Source: Ligilactobacillus salivarius DSM 20555 = ATCC 11741 (lineage in GTDB: Bacteria; Bacillota; Bacilli; Lactobacillales; Lactobacillaceae). From it: 62,085 nt of DNA. Position numbers and translations under genes: made by a program. The DNA lies in contig NZ_AYYT01000009.1 in NCBI RefSeq assembly GCF_001435955.1, positions 1 through 62,085 on the forward strand, in the 5' to 3' direction. The number at the start of each line of letters is the position of its first letter. Position 1 is the first letter of the stretch. Under the pieces are notes generated by a model, which made no database searches, had not been told where the DNA came from, and worked only from the letters and a program-made list of their open reading frames with translations. Shown piece by piece: positions 44,249-53,240 of this stretch.

Positions 44249-45151
44249 ATGAGTTTTGAAATTAATCATATTAAATATATCCAAGCCATTGTTGAAAATG
44301 ACTTCAATATTACTGCAGCGGCTCATAAAATACATATCAGTCAACCCGCTCTCAGTAAATCAATTAATTTAATTGAAAGCGAATATCATGTACATATTTT
44401 TACAAGAGATAAGCATCGATTAGTTGGACTAAGTCAACAAGGTAAAATTCTCTATGCCATGATGTTAGATATTCTAGAGAAATACGAAGAATTAGAAAAT
44501 GAATTGCATCAACTTGGAACTGAACCTTCGCTTATTAAATTTGGAGCCATTGCTAGTACCCCACAGATTTTATTTCCTGGTCTCTTTATTGATTTTGAAA
44601 GTACACATCCTAACATCCACATTGAAATTATTGAGGATGGTGGTGTAAATATCTTACATGATTTCTTACAAAAAAAATTTGATTTTGCTTTACTAGTTAA
44701 TCCTTTTGAATTACCACCTGATTTAGCTGATGTGCATTTAGTTGCTGAAGATGAGATTGTTGCCTTTCTTCCCCTAGGACATCCTCTCACTTCAAAAGCA
44801 ATACTAACTTGGGAAGATCTAGCTGAATATCCGCTTGTCTCTTTATCAGACAAATATCAGACCTACTTTAAAGTAATGGAACAATTTAGAATACGTGGAC
44901 TAGAGCCTCATTTTGCATACACATCATCTTCATGGCAATATCTAACAGATGCTATTCAACGCAATTTTGTAATTACTTTAATGCCATCGCTAGTCCCAAC
45001 ATTTTCCTCTACTGATAACATTATTATTAAACGAATTAAAAATCCTGCATCATTTAATTTGTTTTTAGCTAGATTAAATAAGAAACACTATTCAAAAGAA
45101 AATAAACTTTTCTACAACTTTCTTAATCAACATTTACCAAAATTAAAATAA
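44249..45151 (+). CDS. LysR-family transcriptional regulator
   Basis: A 300-residue LysR regulator. HTH: IKYIQAIVENDFNITAAAHKIHISQPALSKSINLIESEYHVHIFTR; effector domain from about 90 with LIKFGAIASTPQILFPGLF. The start at 44249 (MSFEINH) follows GGAG by eight bases; the in-frame ATG at 44183 has none. Divergent from the FAD/FMN reductase with two LysR-like sites between. Confidence 0.88.
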   Translation: MSFEINHIKYIQAIVENDFNITAAAHKIHISQPALSKSINLIESEYHVHIFTRDKHRLVGLSQQGKILYAMMLDILEKYEELENELHQLGTEPSLIKFGAIASTPQILFPGLFIDFESTHPNIHIEIIEDGGVNILHDFLQKKFDFALLVNPFELPPDLADVHLVAEDEIVAFLPLGHPLTSKAILTWEDLAEYPLVSLSDKYQTYFKVMEQFRIRGLEPHFAYTSSSWQYLTDAIQRNFVITLMPSLVPTFSSTDNIIIKRIKNPASFNLFLARLNKKHYSKENKLFYNFLNQHLPKLK

Positions 45152-45159
45152 CTTTTTTC

Positions 45160-45190
45160 TTGCCTTGGAGTTAACTCAAAGGTTTAGAAT
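45160..45190 (+). promoter_or_regulatory. MerR-type promoter with 19-bp spacer
   Basis: TTGCCT (45160-45165), 19-bp spacer, TAGAAT (45185-45190). The near-perfect dyad CCTTGGAGTTAACTCAAAGG (45163-45182) fills the spacer. An overlong spacer holding a dyad is the hallmark of MerR activation; the dyad resembles AdhR-type aldehyde-responsive sites. Confidence 0.75.
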
Positions 45191-45229
45191 TCAAACTATA
45201 GAATAGATTTAAAAAATGAGGTATCTTCA

Positions 45230-46270
45230 ATGAAAAGTGCAGTTTTTGAAAATAAGGGAAAAGTCAGTCTAGAAGAAATTAGTAAACCTACAATTCAAGA
45301 TAGTGGTGATGCTATTATCCGCGTTATTCGTGCATGTGTTTGTGGCTCTGATTTATGGGCTTATTCTGGATTGGACAGTAAAGAAACACATTCCGTTAAT
45401 AGTGGTCATGAAGCATTAGGTATTATTGAAGAAGTAGGCTCTGATGTAACAACTGTAAAACCTGGCGATTTTGTGATTGTTCCATTTACACATGGATGCG
45501 GTCATTGTGCAGCTTGTTTGGCAGGTTTCGATGGTGTATGTCAAGATCATGAAGATAATTTTAGCGTTGGTTTCCAATCTCAATATATTCGTTTTGCGTA
45601 TGCTCAATGGGCTTTAGTTAAAGTTCCTGGTAAACCTGAAGATTATAGTGAAGGAATGTTGAAGTCATTACTTACTCTATCTGACGTTATGGCTACTGGT
45701 TATCATGCTGCTCGCACAGCTCATGTTAAGCCTGGAGATAAAGTAGTTGTTGTCGGTGACGGAGCTGTTGGTCAATGTGCTGTTATTGCAGCTAAAATGT
45801 TAGGTGCCTCTCAAATTATTATGATGAGTCGTCATAAGGATCGCCAAGATTTAGCTTTAGAATTCGGTGCTACTGATATTGTTGCTGAACGTGGAGCAGA
45901 AGGTATTTCTAAAGTTATTGCTCTAACTGGTGGAACAGGTGCTGATGCTGTTCTCGAATGTGTAGGCGCTCAAGCATCTACTGAACAAGCTATGGGTGTT
46001 GTCCGTCCTGGTGGTTTTATTGGTAGAGTTGGTCTACCTCACGGAAAAGATATGAACCCTGCTGCTACATTCTATCGCAACGTTACTCTAGCTGGTGGTC
46101 CTGCTTCTGTTACAACTTATGATAAAAAAGTTTTACTTAAAGCTGTACTTGATGGACAAATCAATCCTGGAAAAGTTTTTACTCATAGTTATAGTCTTGA
46201 TGAAATTAATCAAGCTTATAAAGACATGGCAGATCGTAAGACTATTAAATCACTGTTAGTCATCGATTAA
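45230..46270 (+). CDS. Zinc-dependent alcohol dehydrogenase (MDR family)
   Basis: A 346-residue MDR dehydrogenase. Catalytic Zn ligands: C38 (ACVCGSD), H60/E61 (GHEALG); structural Zn cysteines C90, C93, C96, C104 (GCGHCAACLAGFDGVC). NAD(P) motif GDGAVGQCAV. GAGG precedes the ATG. It is monocistronic behind a MerR-type promoter, so it probably reduces toxic aldehydes. The 130-bp palindromic repeat lies just after the stop and may end transcription. Confidence 0.92.
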   Translation: MKSAVFENKGKVSLEEISKPTIQDSGDAIIRVIRACVCGSDLWAYSGLDSKETHSVNSGHEALGIIEEVGSDVTTVKPGDFVIVPFTHGCGHCAACLAGFDGVCQDHEDNFSVGFQSQYIRFAYAQWALVKVPGKPEDYSEGMLKSLLTLSDVMATGYHAARTAHVKPGDKVVVVGDGAVGQCAVIAAKMLGASQIIMMSRHKDRQDLALEFGATDIVAERGAEGISKVIALTGGTGADAVLECVGAQASTEQAMGVVRPGGFIGRVGLPHGKDMNPAATFYRNVTLAGGPASVTTYDKKVLLKAVLDGQINPGKVFTHSYSLDEINQAYKDMADRKTIKSLLVID

Positions 46271-46281
46271 TCATAAAAAAT

Positions 46282-46411
46282 GAGGCTGGGAAAAAAGTCT
46301 CAAAACTTAAAAACCGTTAGAAATCACGTTACTAAAAGCGTTGATTCCTAGCGGTTTTTAATATAACCATTTTCTAAAATTCATCTGAAAATATAGTTTT
46401 TTTCTAGCCTC
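46282..46411. repeat. 130-bp palindromic interspersed repeat, copy 2
   Basis: Same length and layout as 88-217: outer stem GAGGCTGGGAAAAAA with TTTTTTTCTAGCCTC, inner hairpins at AAACCGTTAG/CTAGCGGTTT and AACCATTTTC/GAAAATATAGTT. Differences from copy 1 mostly preserve pairing (one compensatory C-G to A-T change, four changes giving G-U on the plus-strand RNA, one mismatch). It sits between convergent genes 12 bp after the alcohol dehydrogenase stop and 20 bp before the metY stop, where a bidirectional terminator would be expected. Confidence 0.85.
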
Positions 46412-46431
46412 ATTTTTTATAACTTATATTT

Positions 46432-47730
46432 TTAATCTTTCAATTTATCCAAAGCTTGAGCAAAGTCATCAATTAAATCATCTGCATTTTCAATTCCAAC
46501 TGAAATTCTTAACAATTCTGGCGTTACTCCAGCTGCCTTCAATTCTTCGTCGCTTAATTGTGCATGTGTTGTTGAAGCTGGATGGATAATTAAAGATTTA
46601 GCATCCGCAACATTTGCTAATAGAGAAAATAGTCGTAAATTTTCAATTAATTTCTTACCATCTTCTTTGCCACCTTTTAATCCTAAAGTAAAGATTGAAC
46701 CTACACCCTTAGGGAAATATTTCTGTGCCAAATCATAGTAAGGGCTATCCTCTAACTCTGGATAATTAATCCATGCTACTTCTGGACGAGACTTCAAGAA
46801 TGAAATTAGTTTTCTTGTATTTTCAACATGACGTTCTACTCGCAAGGATAATGTTTCTAAACCTTGTAATAGTAAAAATGAGTTGAAAGGACTAATTGAA
46901 GCACCAGTATCACGACCAATTTCAGCTCGTACCTTAGTAGTGAAAGCTGCACCTTTAATATCTGCAAATTTCAATCCTTCATATTGTTGATTAGGTTCTG
47001 TGAAATCAGGATAACGTCCGCTAGCTTCATAATCAAAATCTCCCTTTTCAACAATTACTCCACCCATGGTTGTCCCATGACCGCCGATAAATTTTGTAGC
47101 AGAATGTACGACAATATCTGCTCCATGTTCAAGTGGTCGTACTAAGTATGGTGTTCCAAAAGTATTATCAACAATAAAGAGAATACCGTATTTATGAGCA
47201 ATTTTCCCAATCTCTTCAAAATCGACTAAATTAATTCCGGGATTTCCAATACTCTCTACATAAATTGCCTTAGTCTTATCATTAATTGCTGCTTCAAAGT
47301 TTGCAGGATTATCAGGATTTACGAAATTTTTTTTAATCCCTAATCGTTTTAAAGTAATACTAAATAAGTTATAAGTACCACCATAAAGTGTGCTAGCAGC
47401 AACAATTTCATCGCCTTGTCCTGCAATATTCAATATCGCATATGTAATAGCTGCTGATCCAGTTGCTAATGTTATACCTGCACTTCCTTTTTCCAACGCT
47501 GCTACTCTTTTATCAACTACATCAGTGGTAGGATTTGTTAACCTAGTGTAAATATTTCCTGCATCTCTCAATGCAAATCTATCTGCTGCTTCTTGTGCAT
47601 TCTTAAAAACATATGATGTTGTTTGGTAAATAGGCACTGCTCTTGATCCTGTTTCATCAATTGTTTGTCCAGCGTGTACTTGTAAAGTTTCGAATCTATC
47701 TGTTGCTTTTGTTTGATCTTGAATTGTCAT
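46432..47730 (-). CDS. metY: O-acetylhomoserine sulfhydrylase
   Basis: A 432-residue PLP enzyme of the Cys/Met metabolism family that makes homocysteine from O-acetylhomoserine and sulfide. The PLP Lys is in [34 protein letters not shown] and the long C-terminus are MetY-like rather than MetB. Start 47730 (MTIQDQT) follows GAGG by six bases. Last gene of the T-box-controlled operon metE-like-metA-metY. Confidence 0.92.
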   Translation of the reverse strand: MTIQDQTKATDRFETLQVHAGQTIDETGSRAVPIYQTTSYVFKNAQEAADRFALRDAGNIYTRLTNPTTDVVDKRVAALEKGSAGITLATGSAAITYAILNIAGQGDEIVAASTLYGGTYNLFSITLKRLGIKKNFVNPDNPANFEAAINDKTKAIYVESIGNPGINLVDFEEIGKIAHKYGILFIVDNTFGTPYLVRPLEHGADIVVHSATKFIGGHGTTMGGVIVEKGDFDYEASGRYPDFTEPNQQYEGLKFADIKGAAFTTKVRAEIGRDTGASISPFNSFLLLQGLETLSLRVERHVENTRKLISFLKSRPEVAWINYPELEDSPYYDLAQKYFPKGVGSIFTLGLKGGKEDGKKLIENLRLFSLLANVADAKSLIIHPASTTHAQLSDEELKAAGVTPELLRISVGIENADDLIDDFAQALDKLKD

Positions 47731-47744
47731 AATTATCCTCTTTT

Positions 47745-48593
47745 CTAAGTTGTGTGAATTAGGTTCAACCAATTCGTATATAGCTTGACACTACTTTGAA
47801 ACCACTGATTAACTATCTGATTATTTTGATAGTAATTGTTAGGTTTACTAATTGGTTTCCCTTTTTCTAAATCTCGTTTATATTCTCTATCTAACGTTCT
47901 TGTATCGTATTCTGGATGACCAGTAATAAATAAATTTTTTTGATCAGTAGTCGCTAATAGAAATGCCTCTACTTCCTGACTCTTAGCCAATACCTGTAAC
48001 TCATCAGGTAATTTTGCCGGTAAAATTAATTTAGTATGTCGAGACTGTGGCATTCGAATTGGTCCCCCACTTCCAAAACCTAATAAGAAGGAACTATTCA
48101 TGTCTATTTTTTCTGCTTGATAGACCCCAAATAATTTAGAAACTAAAGGTAACTTATCAATATCAAATTTTACTTTCAAAGCTGCTTGACTAGCCCAACA
48201 TTCAAAAATCGTATAAATTTTTGTTTGTCTACTCCATTCAACCAACTTTTGAAAATCATCCCAATAGTCTACTTCTGTGAAATCCAGATGTTCTACTGGT
48301 GCACCTGTAACTATTAGCCCATCAAAGTTTTGTTGTAAAACCTTGCTCAAGGGCAGATAATGTTTCTTTATAATTTCACTATTACCATGATGAAAATGAT
48401 GACTATCAGGATATGCAAAAGTCACTCTACAATTAATTTTTGTTTTTTCCAATAACTTTAAAAATTGTAATTCTGTTGTTTCCTTGGTTGGCATTAAATT
48501 TACAATTAATATTTCTAAATTTTGTTTATCGTTCAGTTTATTCTTCCATTGTTTTTGTGCTAAAGCTATTCCATTTACAGCTTGTACTGTCAT
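47745..48593 (-). CDS. metA: Homoserine O-acetyltransferase
   Basis: A 282-residue MetA. Nucleophile C132 in [10 protein letters not shown], His in [21 protein letters not shown], and [10 protein letters not shown]101 ([10 protein letters not shown]) is at the position where Glu gives acetyl-CoA and Gly gives succinyl-CoA preference, so it is an acetyltransferase, matching metY. The start could be any of several codons (ATGATG at 48596/48593); AAGGTGAG supports the second. Compare the divergent paralogue at 37363. Confidence 0.92.
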   Translation of the reverse strand: MTVQAVNGIALAQKQWKNKLNDKQNLEILIVNLMPTKETTELQFLKLLEKTKINCRVTFAYPDSHHFHHGNSEIIKKHYLPLSKVLQQNFDGLIVTGAPVEHLDFTEVDYWDDFQKLVEWSRQTKIYTIFECWASQAALKVKFDIDKLPLVSKLFGVYQAEKIDMNSSFLLGFGSGGPIRMPQSRHTKLILPAKLPDELQVLAKSQEVEAFLLATTDQKNLFITGHPEYDTRTLDREYKRDLEKGKPISKPNNYYQNNQIVNQWFQSSVKLYTNWLNLIHTT

Positions 48594-48608
48594 CATTCTC
48601 ACCTTCTT

Positions 48609-49742
48609 TTAATCTCCCCAAACTTCCTTAGCTGTCTCAATTACTAATTTCAGTTTGTTTTCTTGATCTTTTTCTGTAAGTTTATTTCCTTCCTCCGTTG
48701 AAGCAAATCCACATTGTGTACTTAATGCTAAATCATCTAAATCAACATATTTAGTTGCTTCTTGAATTTTTCGTTTCAATTCATCTTTGTCTTCTAATTC
48801 AGGCTTTTTGCTAGTTACTAGTCCTAATACCACTCTTTTACCAGCAGGAACAAATCTCAATGGCTCAAAACTACCTGAACGTGCATCATCAAATTCTAAG
48901 AAATATCCATCATAATCTGTGTCAAATAAATCTTCTGCAACAGCTTCATACCCGCCTGAGAATAACCAAGAAGATGCATGATTCCCACGACATACATGAG
49001 TTGTAATTATTAAATCATCAGGCTTATTCGCTAATGCATTATTGATAATTTCCTTACTAATTTTTGTTGCTTCTTTGGGATCAATACCTTTTTCTAATAA
49101 AGATTCACGTTTATTTTTATCAACTAAAAACGCCCAATTTGTATCATCAAATTGTAGATATCGACAACCTAAATCATAAAAAGCTTTAATTGCATCAGCA
49201 TAAGTTTGCGATAAGTCCGCATAGAATTCTTCTACGTTGGGATAAATTTCTTTCAATTTTGAAGAACCATCGTTAGCTAAAATTTCCTGACGATATAACA
49301 TTGTTGGACTAGGAATTGTAGCTTTAGCTATGAGATTTCTTTTATCTGCAACTTCTTTAAGATAAGAAAAATTCTTCAAAAATGGATGATCAGGATTAAA
49401 TTTTACTTTCCCTACTACTCGAACATTATAAGCAGGTGCATCAGTCCCTTTAAATTGTTGATTATATCCTGTTTGTGGAACATATCCTTCTACTCCATCT
49501 AAATTTTCTAGAAAGTCAATGTGCCACCAGCCTCGATTAAATTCTCCATCTGTCACAGCCTTTAGCCCCACTTTTTTTTCTTTTTCCACCAACTCATCGA
49601 TTAGTCTATCTTCAATTTCCTTTAATTCATCTTGAGAAATCTTTCTCTCTGAAAAATCTTTGCGTGCTTTTTTTAATTCTTCAGGTCTTAAAAAACTTCC
49701 TACAATATCATAATGTGCTAAATCTTTAATCGTCTTTGTCAT
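48609..49742 (-). CDS. MetE-like cobalamin-independent methionine synthase family protein (YxjG/YxjH type)
   Basis: A 377-residue protein with the MetE C-terminal catalytic barrel only. DIVGSFLRPEELKKAR opens the domain; VTDGEFNRGWWHIDFLE, RYLQFDDTNWAF, ITTHVCRGNHASSW and TQCGFASTEEG carry the conserved zinc-ligand region (His, Cys, Cys). Such half-length proteins methylate homocysteine, the methyl donor varying. AGTAGGA precedes the ATG. First gene after a Met T-box; metA and metY follow, so the operon runs from homoserine to methionine. Confidence 0.88.
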   Translation of the reverse strand: MTKTIKDLAHYDIVGSFLRPEELKKARKDFSERKISQDELKEIEDRLIDELVEKEKKVGLKAVTDGEFNRGWWHIDFLENLDGVEGYVPQTGYNQQFKGTDAPAYNVRVVGKVKFNPDHPFLKNFSYLKEVADKRNLIAKATIPSPTMLYRQEILANDGSSKLKEIYPNVEEFYADLSQTYADAIKAFYDLGCRYLQFDDTNWAFLVDKNKRESLLEKGIDPKEATKISKEIINNALANKPDDLIITTHVCRGNHASSWLFSGGYEAVAEDLFDTDYDGYFLEFDDARSGSFEPLRFVPAGKRVVLGLVTSKKPELEDKDELKRKIQEATKYVDLDDLALSTQCGFASTEEGNKLTEKDQENKLKLVIETAKEVWGD

Positions 49743-49773
49743 AATTTTTTCCTACTTTCTTTCGTATAAAAAT

Positions 49774-50020
49774 AAAAAAGTCCCTAGAACAACAAATGTT
49801 GTTCTAGGGACGTGTCATCATCTTATTCACGTGTTACCACCCGTTATTCGATACTACCTCACAGTAATATCCTCACTAAGTACACTATACAAGCTATACT
49901 CGTTCGCTATAACAGGCGACCCCTGTTATCTGCTTGCCATGGCTCACAGATAATCTAGCTCCAAGACCATCTTCATTAAGCTTTCAACACATCGCATCTC
50001 ACCATTCACGACTCTCTTTA
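49774..50020 (-). ncRNA. T-box riboswitch, Met specifier
   Basis: T-box sequence GGGTGGTAACACGTG at 49842-49828; terminator GTCCCTAGAACAACA with complementary arm and TTTTTT at 49811-49774. Stem I starts AAAGAGAGTC (50020) and ends GAAGATGGTCTTGGAGC. By alignment with the other T-box (GAATATCACCTTAGAGC) the specifier is ATG (49970-49968), Met, followed by G. A hairpin TTATCTG/CAGATAA follows stem I. Agrees with the methionine operon it precedes. Confidence 0.93.
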
Positions 50021-50077
50021 GTAATACTCACATTAATTACTCATCTTTTCTTAGCTATTTCTAATTATTATGTCATA

Positions 50078-50106
50078 ATAATATCTTTTATGTTACCCGC
50101 TGTCAA
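50078..50106 (-). promoter_or_regulatory. Promoter of the methionine operon
   Basis: Minus-strand TTGACA (50101-50106), 17-bp spacer, TATTAT (50078-50083), about 55 bp before stem I of the T-box. Confidence 0.8.
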
Positions 50107-50120
50107 CCCTAAATTATAAA

Positions 50121-50879
50121 TTAATTAAAATCTAGTGCTAACCCCTGACTATGAATAGCTTCTACAATGTCATCACGTTTATTTTGATGTGTATTCAATT
50201 TTTTTCCGTTAATTTGATTAGTAAATGAATCAATTCTTCGATTAGCATCACGTAAATCATAGTATGTTTGTACTATTTCATCGTAATCTTTCAGCTCACT
50301 AACTTCAAAATCACGTGGATATTCATTTTCAAAAGTTGTAAATTCTAATGGAAGTCTTGGCTTTAATTGTGGTTCTTGATCTGGTACACCAACTTGTAAG
50401 CCCAAAGCTGGGTATGTGAGTTCTGGTAAATCTAATACTTTTAACATTGCTTTAGGATCATCATTAACCGTCCCTAAAGGTACTATTCCAAGTCCCATAC
50501 TCTCAGCAGCATTAATTACATTTTGGACTGCTAACATTGTATCTTGAAATGCTTGAAAGAAAATATCCATTGTATGCAAGCGCCCATCATCATTTCCCAT
50601 TTGTTTGCGAATTTGTTTATTTCGATATAAATCAATGACAAAAATAAATAAATCACCGTTAGCTCCTACGTATTTTTGACCTGTTATTTCTCTAATTTGT
50701 TTACGTTTCTCCTCATCAGTAATATGTAAGATGCTAAATTGTTGCATAAACATACTAGTAGCTGTATGTCTAGCTACTTCATATAAAGTCGTTAATTGTT
50801 CTTCTGACAAAGTTTGATCTTTAAAAGCCCTAATTGCACGATGATTTAGTTGATGTTTAATTGTTTCATTTTCAATCAT
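50121..50879 (-). CDS. Nitroreductase family protein (NfsA-like)
   Basis: A 252-residue FMN-dependent NAD(P)H nitroreductase. N-terminal HRAIRAFKDQTLSEEQL is the FMN-binding start, with ARHTATSMFMQQFS, then AAESMGLGIVPLGTV. The extended C-terminus with basic DANRRIDSFTNQI resembles NfsA/FRP enzymes. Start 50879 (MIENET) follows GGGGTGGG; an ATG-equivalent codon three residues earlier overlaps it. Substrate unknown. It ends next to the methionine operon promoter on the same strand. Confidence 0.88.
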   Translation of the reverse strand: MIENETIKHQLNHRAIRAFKDQTLSEEQLTTLYEVARHTATSMFMQQFSILHITDEEKRKQIREITGQKYVGANGDLFIFVIDLYRNKQIRKQMGNDDGRLHTMDIFFQAFQDTMLAVQNVINAAESMGLGIVPLGTVNDDPKAMLKVLDLPELTYPALGLQVGVPDQEPQLKPRLPLEFTTFENEYPRDFEVSELKDYDEIVQTYYDLRDANRRIDSFTNQINGKKLNTHQNKRDDIVEAIHSQGLALDFN

Positions 50880-50933
50880 AAATCCCACCCCTTTGCTAAC
50901 TATTTATAAGTATAGTGTAACACACTTATACTT

Positions 50934-50949
50934 TGTTTCACGTGAAACG
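50934..50949. promoter_or_regulatory. parS-like ParB/Spo0J binding site
   Basis: TGTTTCACGTGAAACG matches parS (TGTTNCACGTGAAACA) at 15 of 16 positions counting N, with the 14-bp core GTTTCACGTGAAAC a perfect palindrome. Located between nitroreductase and yaaA. Confidence 0.88.
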
Positions 50950-50952
50950 CAC

Positions 50953-51696
50953 TTAGTTTTTAATGAACACTAATTCAGTATCAGTTGAAAATTGAGGTTC
51001 ATATTGATATCCATTTACTGAAAAGTTCTTTATTTCATCAATTTCTTTAATATTATTTTCTAAAATATACCTTACCATATCACCACGTGCTTGCTTAGCA
51101 GCTGGTGCCTGTTGTACATATTTACCATTCTTTTCCTTTTTAAACGAACAAGTGATGAATTTATCTTGAGGCTTTAGATATCTCTCAATGGCTTTAGAAT
51201 ATTCTTTAGAAGCTAAATTTACTACTAATTCATTATCTCTATATAATTCTTGATATATACTGTCACCCCAAAATTGATACAAAGTATGATGATCATTAAT
51301 ATCTACTTTTGCCTGCATTTCTAATCTATATGGCGTAATACCATCCATCGCTCCTAAAATTCCATAAAATCCTGATATGATATATAAATCTTTTGCTGCT
51401 CTTTGTAGTGCTTCTTGCGTAAAAACTTGTGGTCCCATCGCTTGATATTGAATTCCTGAATATGCCATAACTGCTGGTGTTAAGTTTTCATCTAAATTCA
51501 TATCTTGAACTCTATCATAGTTAAGTTTGGCAATTTTATCATTACATTTCCAAATATTCTTTAATTCATCATAGTTTTTACTCTTTAACCATGTTAATAA
51601 CACTTCCGCTTTGTCTTTAAATATTGGCAATTTACTAATATCAAAGCTGTCCGTATCTTCTACCATTTTCTTAGCTGGAGAAATTATTATTTTCAT
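50953..51696 (-). CDS. yaaA: Peroxide stress protein YaaA
   Basis: A 247-residue YaaA/DUF328 protein. Signature N-terminus MKIIISPAKKM; AYSGIQYQAM, YIISGFYGILGAMDGITPYRLEMQ and FITCSFKKEKNGKYVQQAPAAKQARGDMVRYI are conserved. In E. coli YaaA lowers free iron and protects DNA under peroxide stress. It follows the CPBP protease gene on the same strand by 26 bases. The parS-like site lies just after the stop. Confidence 0.93.
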   Translation of the reverse strand: MKIIISPAKKMVEDTDSFDISKLPIFKDKAEVLLTWLKSKNYDELKNIWKCNDKIAKLNYDRVQDMNLDENLTPAVMAYSGIQYQAMGPQVFTQEALQRAAKDLYIISGFYGILGAMDGITPYRLEMQAKVDINDHHTLYQFWGDSIYQELYRDNELVVNLASKEYSKAIERYLKPQDKFITCSFKKEKNGKYVQQAPAAKQARGDMVRYILENNIKEIDEIKNFSVNGYQYEPQFSTDTELVFIKN

Positions 51697-51722
51697 TTAG
51701 GTTATTTCCCTTCTACATTATT

Positions 51723-52457
51723 CTATGCTACTTTTTTCTTGATAATTCGCCATGCAATAAATCCTAATATTATCCAATATAGCACTGAAGAAATAATCAT
51801 CGCTATAGTACCTGAATCTTGCTCAGTAATTGTACCTGTTACTGCAATAATCCAAAAATCATTCAAAAAATGAATAAAAATCGTTCCAAATAAATTTTTA
51901 TATACTAAATATATTACCCCAAAAAACATCCCTATTGCTGTAGCCGCTATAACTTGATTAATAGTAGGTAGTAGTCCTTGCCTAAAAAGATTGATAAAAT
52001 GTAACATTCCAAATGCTAGACCTGAAGAAATCGCACTTATCCATATTCTTCTTTTTTCCTCTACTTTGTTTAAATCATTATAAATATATTTACTAATAAT
52101 ACCTCGACATATTACCTCTTCAACTATTCCTGCCTGTAAAGATACCATTAATGCCAGTGGAAGATTTTTTACATTACCTATAACAATTAAGATTGTGATA
52201 ATTGCTAAAACTGTAGCCAATATTATATGTCTCTTAAAAAAGCTAAAAGTAAATTTAAAGTCGATTTTTACTCTTATATATTTTTTATTGAGCCACAAAA
52301 ATAACGCACATATCACAAAATTAATTATTACAGAGGCAAATGTCTTACTATTGCTGGAATTTAAACTTAATAACTGAACTATTATTCCACTAATAACTAG
52401 TAATACTGCATATAGCCCCACTAACCCTACCGGAATTATAAATGTCTTCTTTTCCAT
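51723..52457 (-). CDS. CPBP family intramembrane metalloprotease
   Basis: A 244-residue membrane protein with about eight helices. The CPBP (Abi) active-site motifs are EEVICRG (EExxxR), FGMLHFINL and HFLNDFW, supplying Glu and His residues. Roles in the family include bacteriocin self-immunity and prenyl-protein-like cleavage; no bacteriocin gene is nearby. Start 52457 (MEKKTF) follows AAGGA by nine bases; the earlier ATG lacks a site. Confidence 0.85.
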   Translation of the reverse strand: MEKKTFIIPVGLVGLYAVLLVISGIIVQLLSLNSSNSKTFASVIINFVICALFLWLNKKYIRVKIDFKFTFSFFKRHIILATVLAIITILIVIGNVKNLPLALMVSLQAGIVEEVICRGIISKYIYNDLNKVEEKRRIWISAISSGLAFGMLHFINLFRQGLLPTINQVIAATAIGMFFGVIYLVYKNLFGTIFIHFLNDFWIIAVTGTITEQDSGTIAMIISSVLYWIILGFIAWRIIKKKVA

Positions 52458-52573
52458 AGTTTCATTCCTTTCCACTATCTATTTTAAATCTATCATTTTT
52501 ATTCTTAATAATCTAATTTCAATCATTAACTGTTATAATTATATGTGTAATTTTTATGAAAGGGTTGTTATAC

Positions 52574-53083
52574 TTGGAAGATTTAACATGTAGACAAACT
52601 CTAGCTATTACTAGCCATCGTGTTTTAGCTAGTGATTTAAATGAACATGAAACCGTATACGGTGGTAGACTCTTAGAAATGTTAGATGGAACTGCCTCCA
52701 TTTCCGCCATTCGTCTTGCTAGAGCTAGCAATGTTACAGCATCAGTTGATGAACTTAATTTTTTAGCACCATTTATCCTTAATGATTCTTTATGTATCGA
52801 ATCATACGTTAGTGGCGTTGGCTCTCGTTCAATTGAGGTTTTTGCGAAAATTATCGGTGAGCATTTAACTACTGGCGAAAGATTTTTAGGATTAACGGCA
52901 TTTTTAACTTTTGTTGTACCAGATAAACAAATTATTCTACCCCAAATTACTCCTATAACTGAAGAAGAAAAAATTATTTGTGCTGGATACAAAGATCGTA
53001 AACTAGAAAAATCTAAAAAATTTGCTCGTCAAAAAGAATTAAACCAGCATATATCTTTACATTTACCTTGGGATAAGAATTAG
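52574..53083 (+). CDS. Acyl-CoA thioesterase, hotdog fold
   Basis: A 169-residue hot-dog thioesterase of the YkhA/BFIT group. Conserved: ITSHRVLASDLNEHETVYGGRLLEMLDGTASISAIRLARA, with the Asn/Asp catalytic region, and VDELNFLAPFILNDSLCIESYVSGVGSRSIEV. Hydrolyses acyl-CoA; chain length unknown. The start is TTG at 52574, nine bases after AAAGGG; an ATG at 52556 lacks any ribosome site. Divergent from the CPBP gene. Confidence 0.85.
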   Translation: MEDLTCRQTLAITSHRVLASDLNEHETVYGGRLLEMLDGTASISAIRLARASNVTASVDELNFLAPFILNDSLCIESYVSGVGSRSIEVFAKIIGEHLTTGERFLGLTAFLTFVVPDKQIILPQITPITEEEKIICAGYKDRKLEKSKKFARQKELNQHISLHLPWDKN

Positions 53084-53122
53084 CAAACAAACATGTTGCA
53101 AAATATATTATCTTGTATTATA

Positions 53123-53175
53123 TTATTACTTGTAAAAAGTAAGTAATAATAAATTAACATTCTAAGACTTACTTT
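53123..53175 (+). repeat. Mutually exclusive inverted repeats before trxB
   Basis: TTATTACTT (53123-53131) can pair with AAGTAATAA (53141-53149). AAAGTAAGT (53136-53144), overlapping the second arm, can instead pair with ACTTACTTT (53167-53175). There is no T-run. It could be a weak terminator of the thioesterase gene or an operator before trxB; AT-rich chance pairing is possible. Confidence 0.35.
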
Positions 53176-53240
53176 ACTTCAATTATTAATAAGTATGATA
53201 TGATAGTTAAGATAATTAAAAAGAAAGAAGGTTTCACTGA

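Noticed and set aside
52519-52992. 157-codon frame antisense to the thioesterase
   Set aside because: No SD and fully overlapped by a gene with clear hot-dog motifs.
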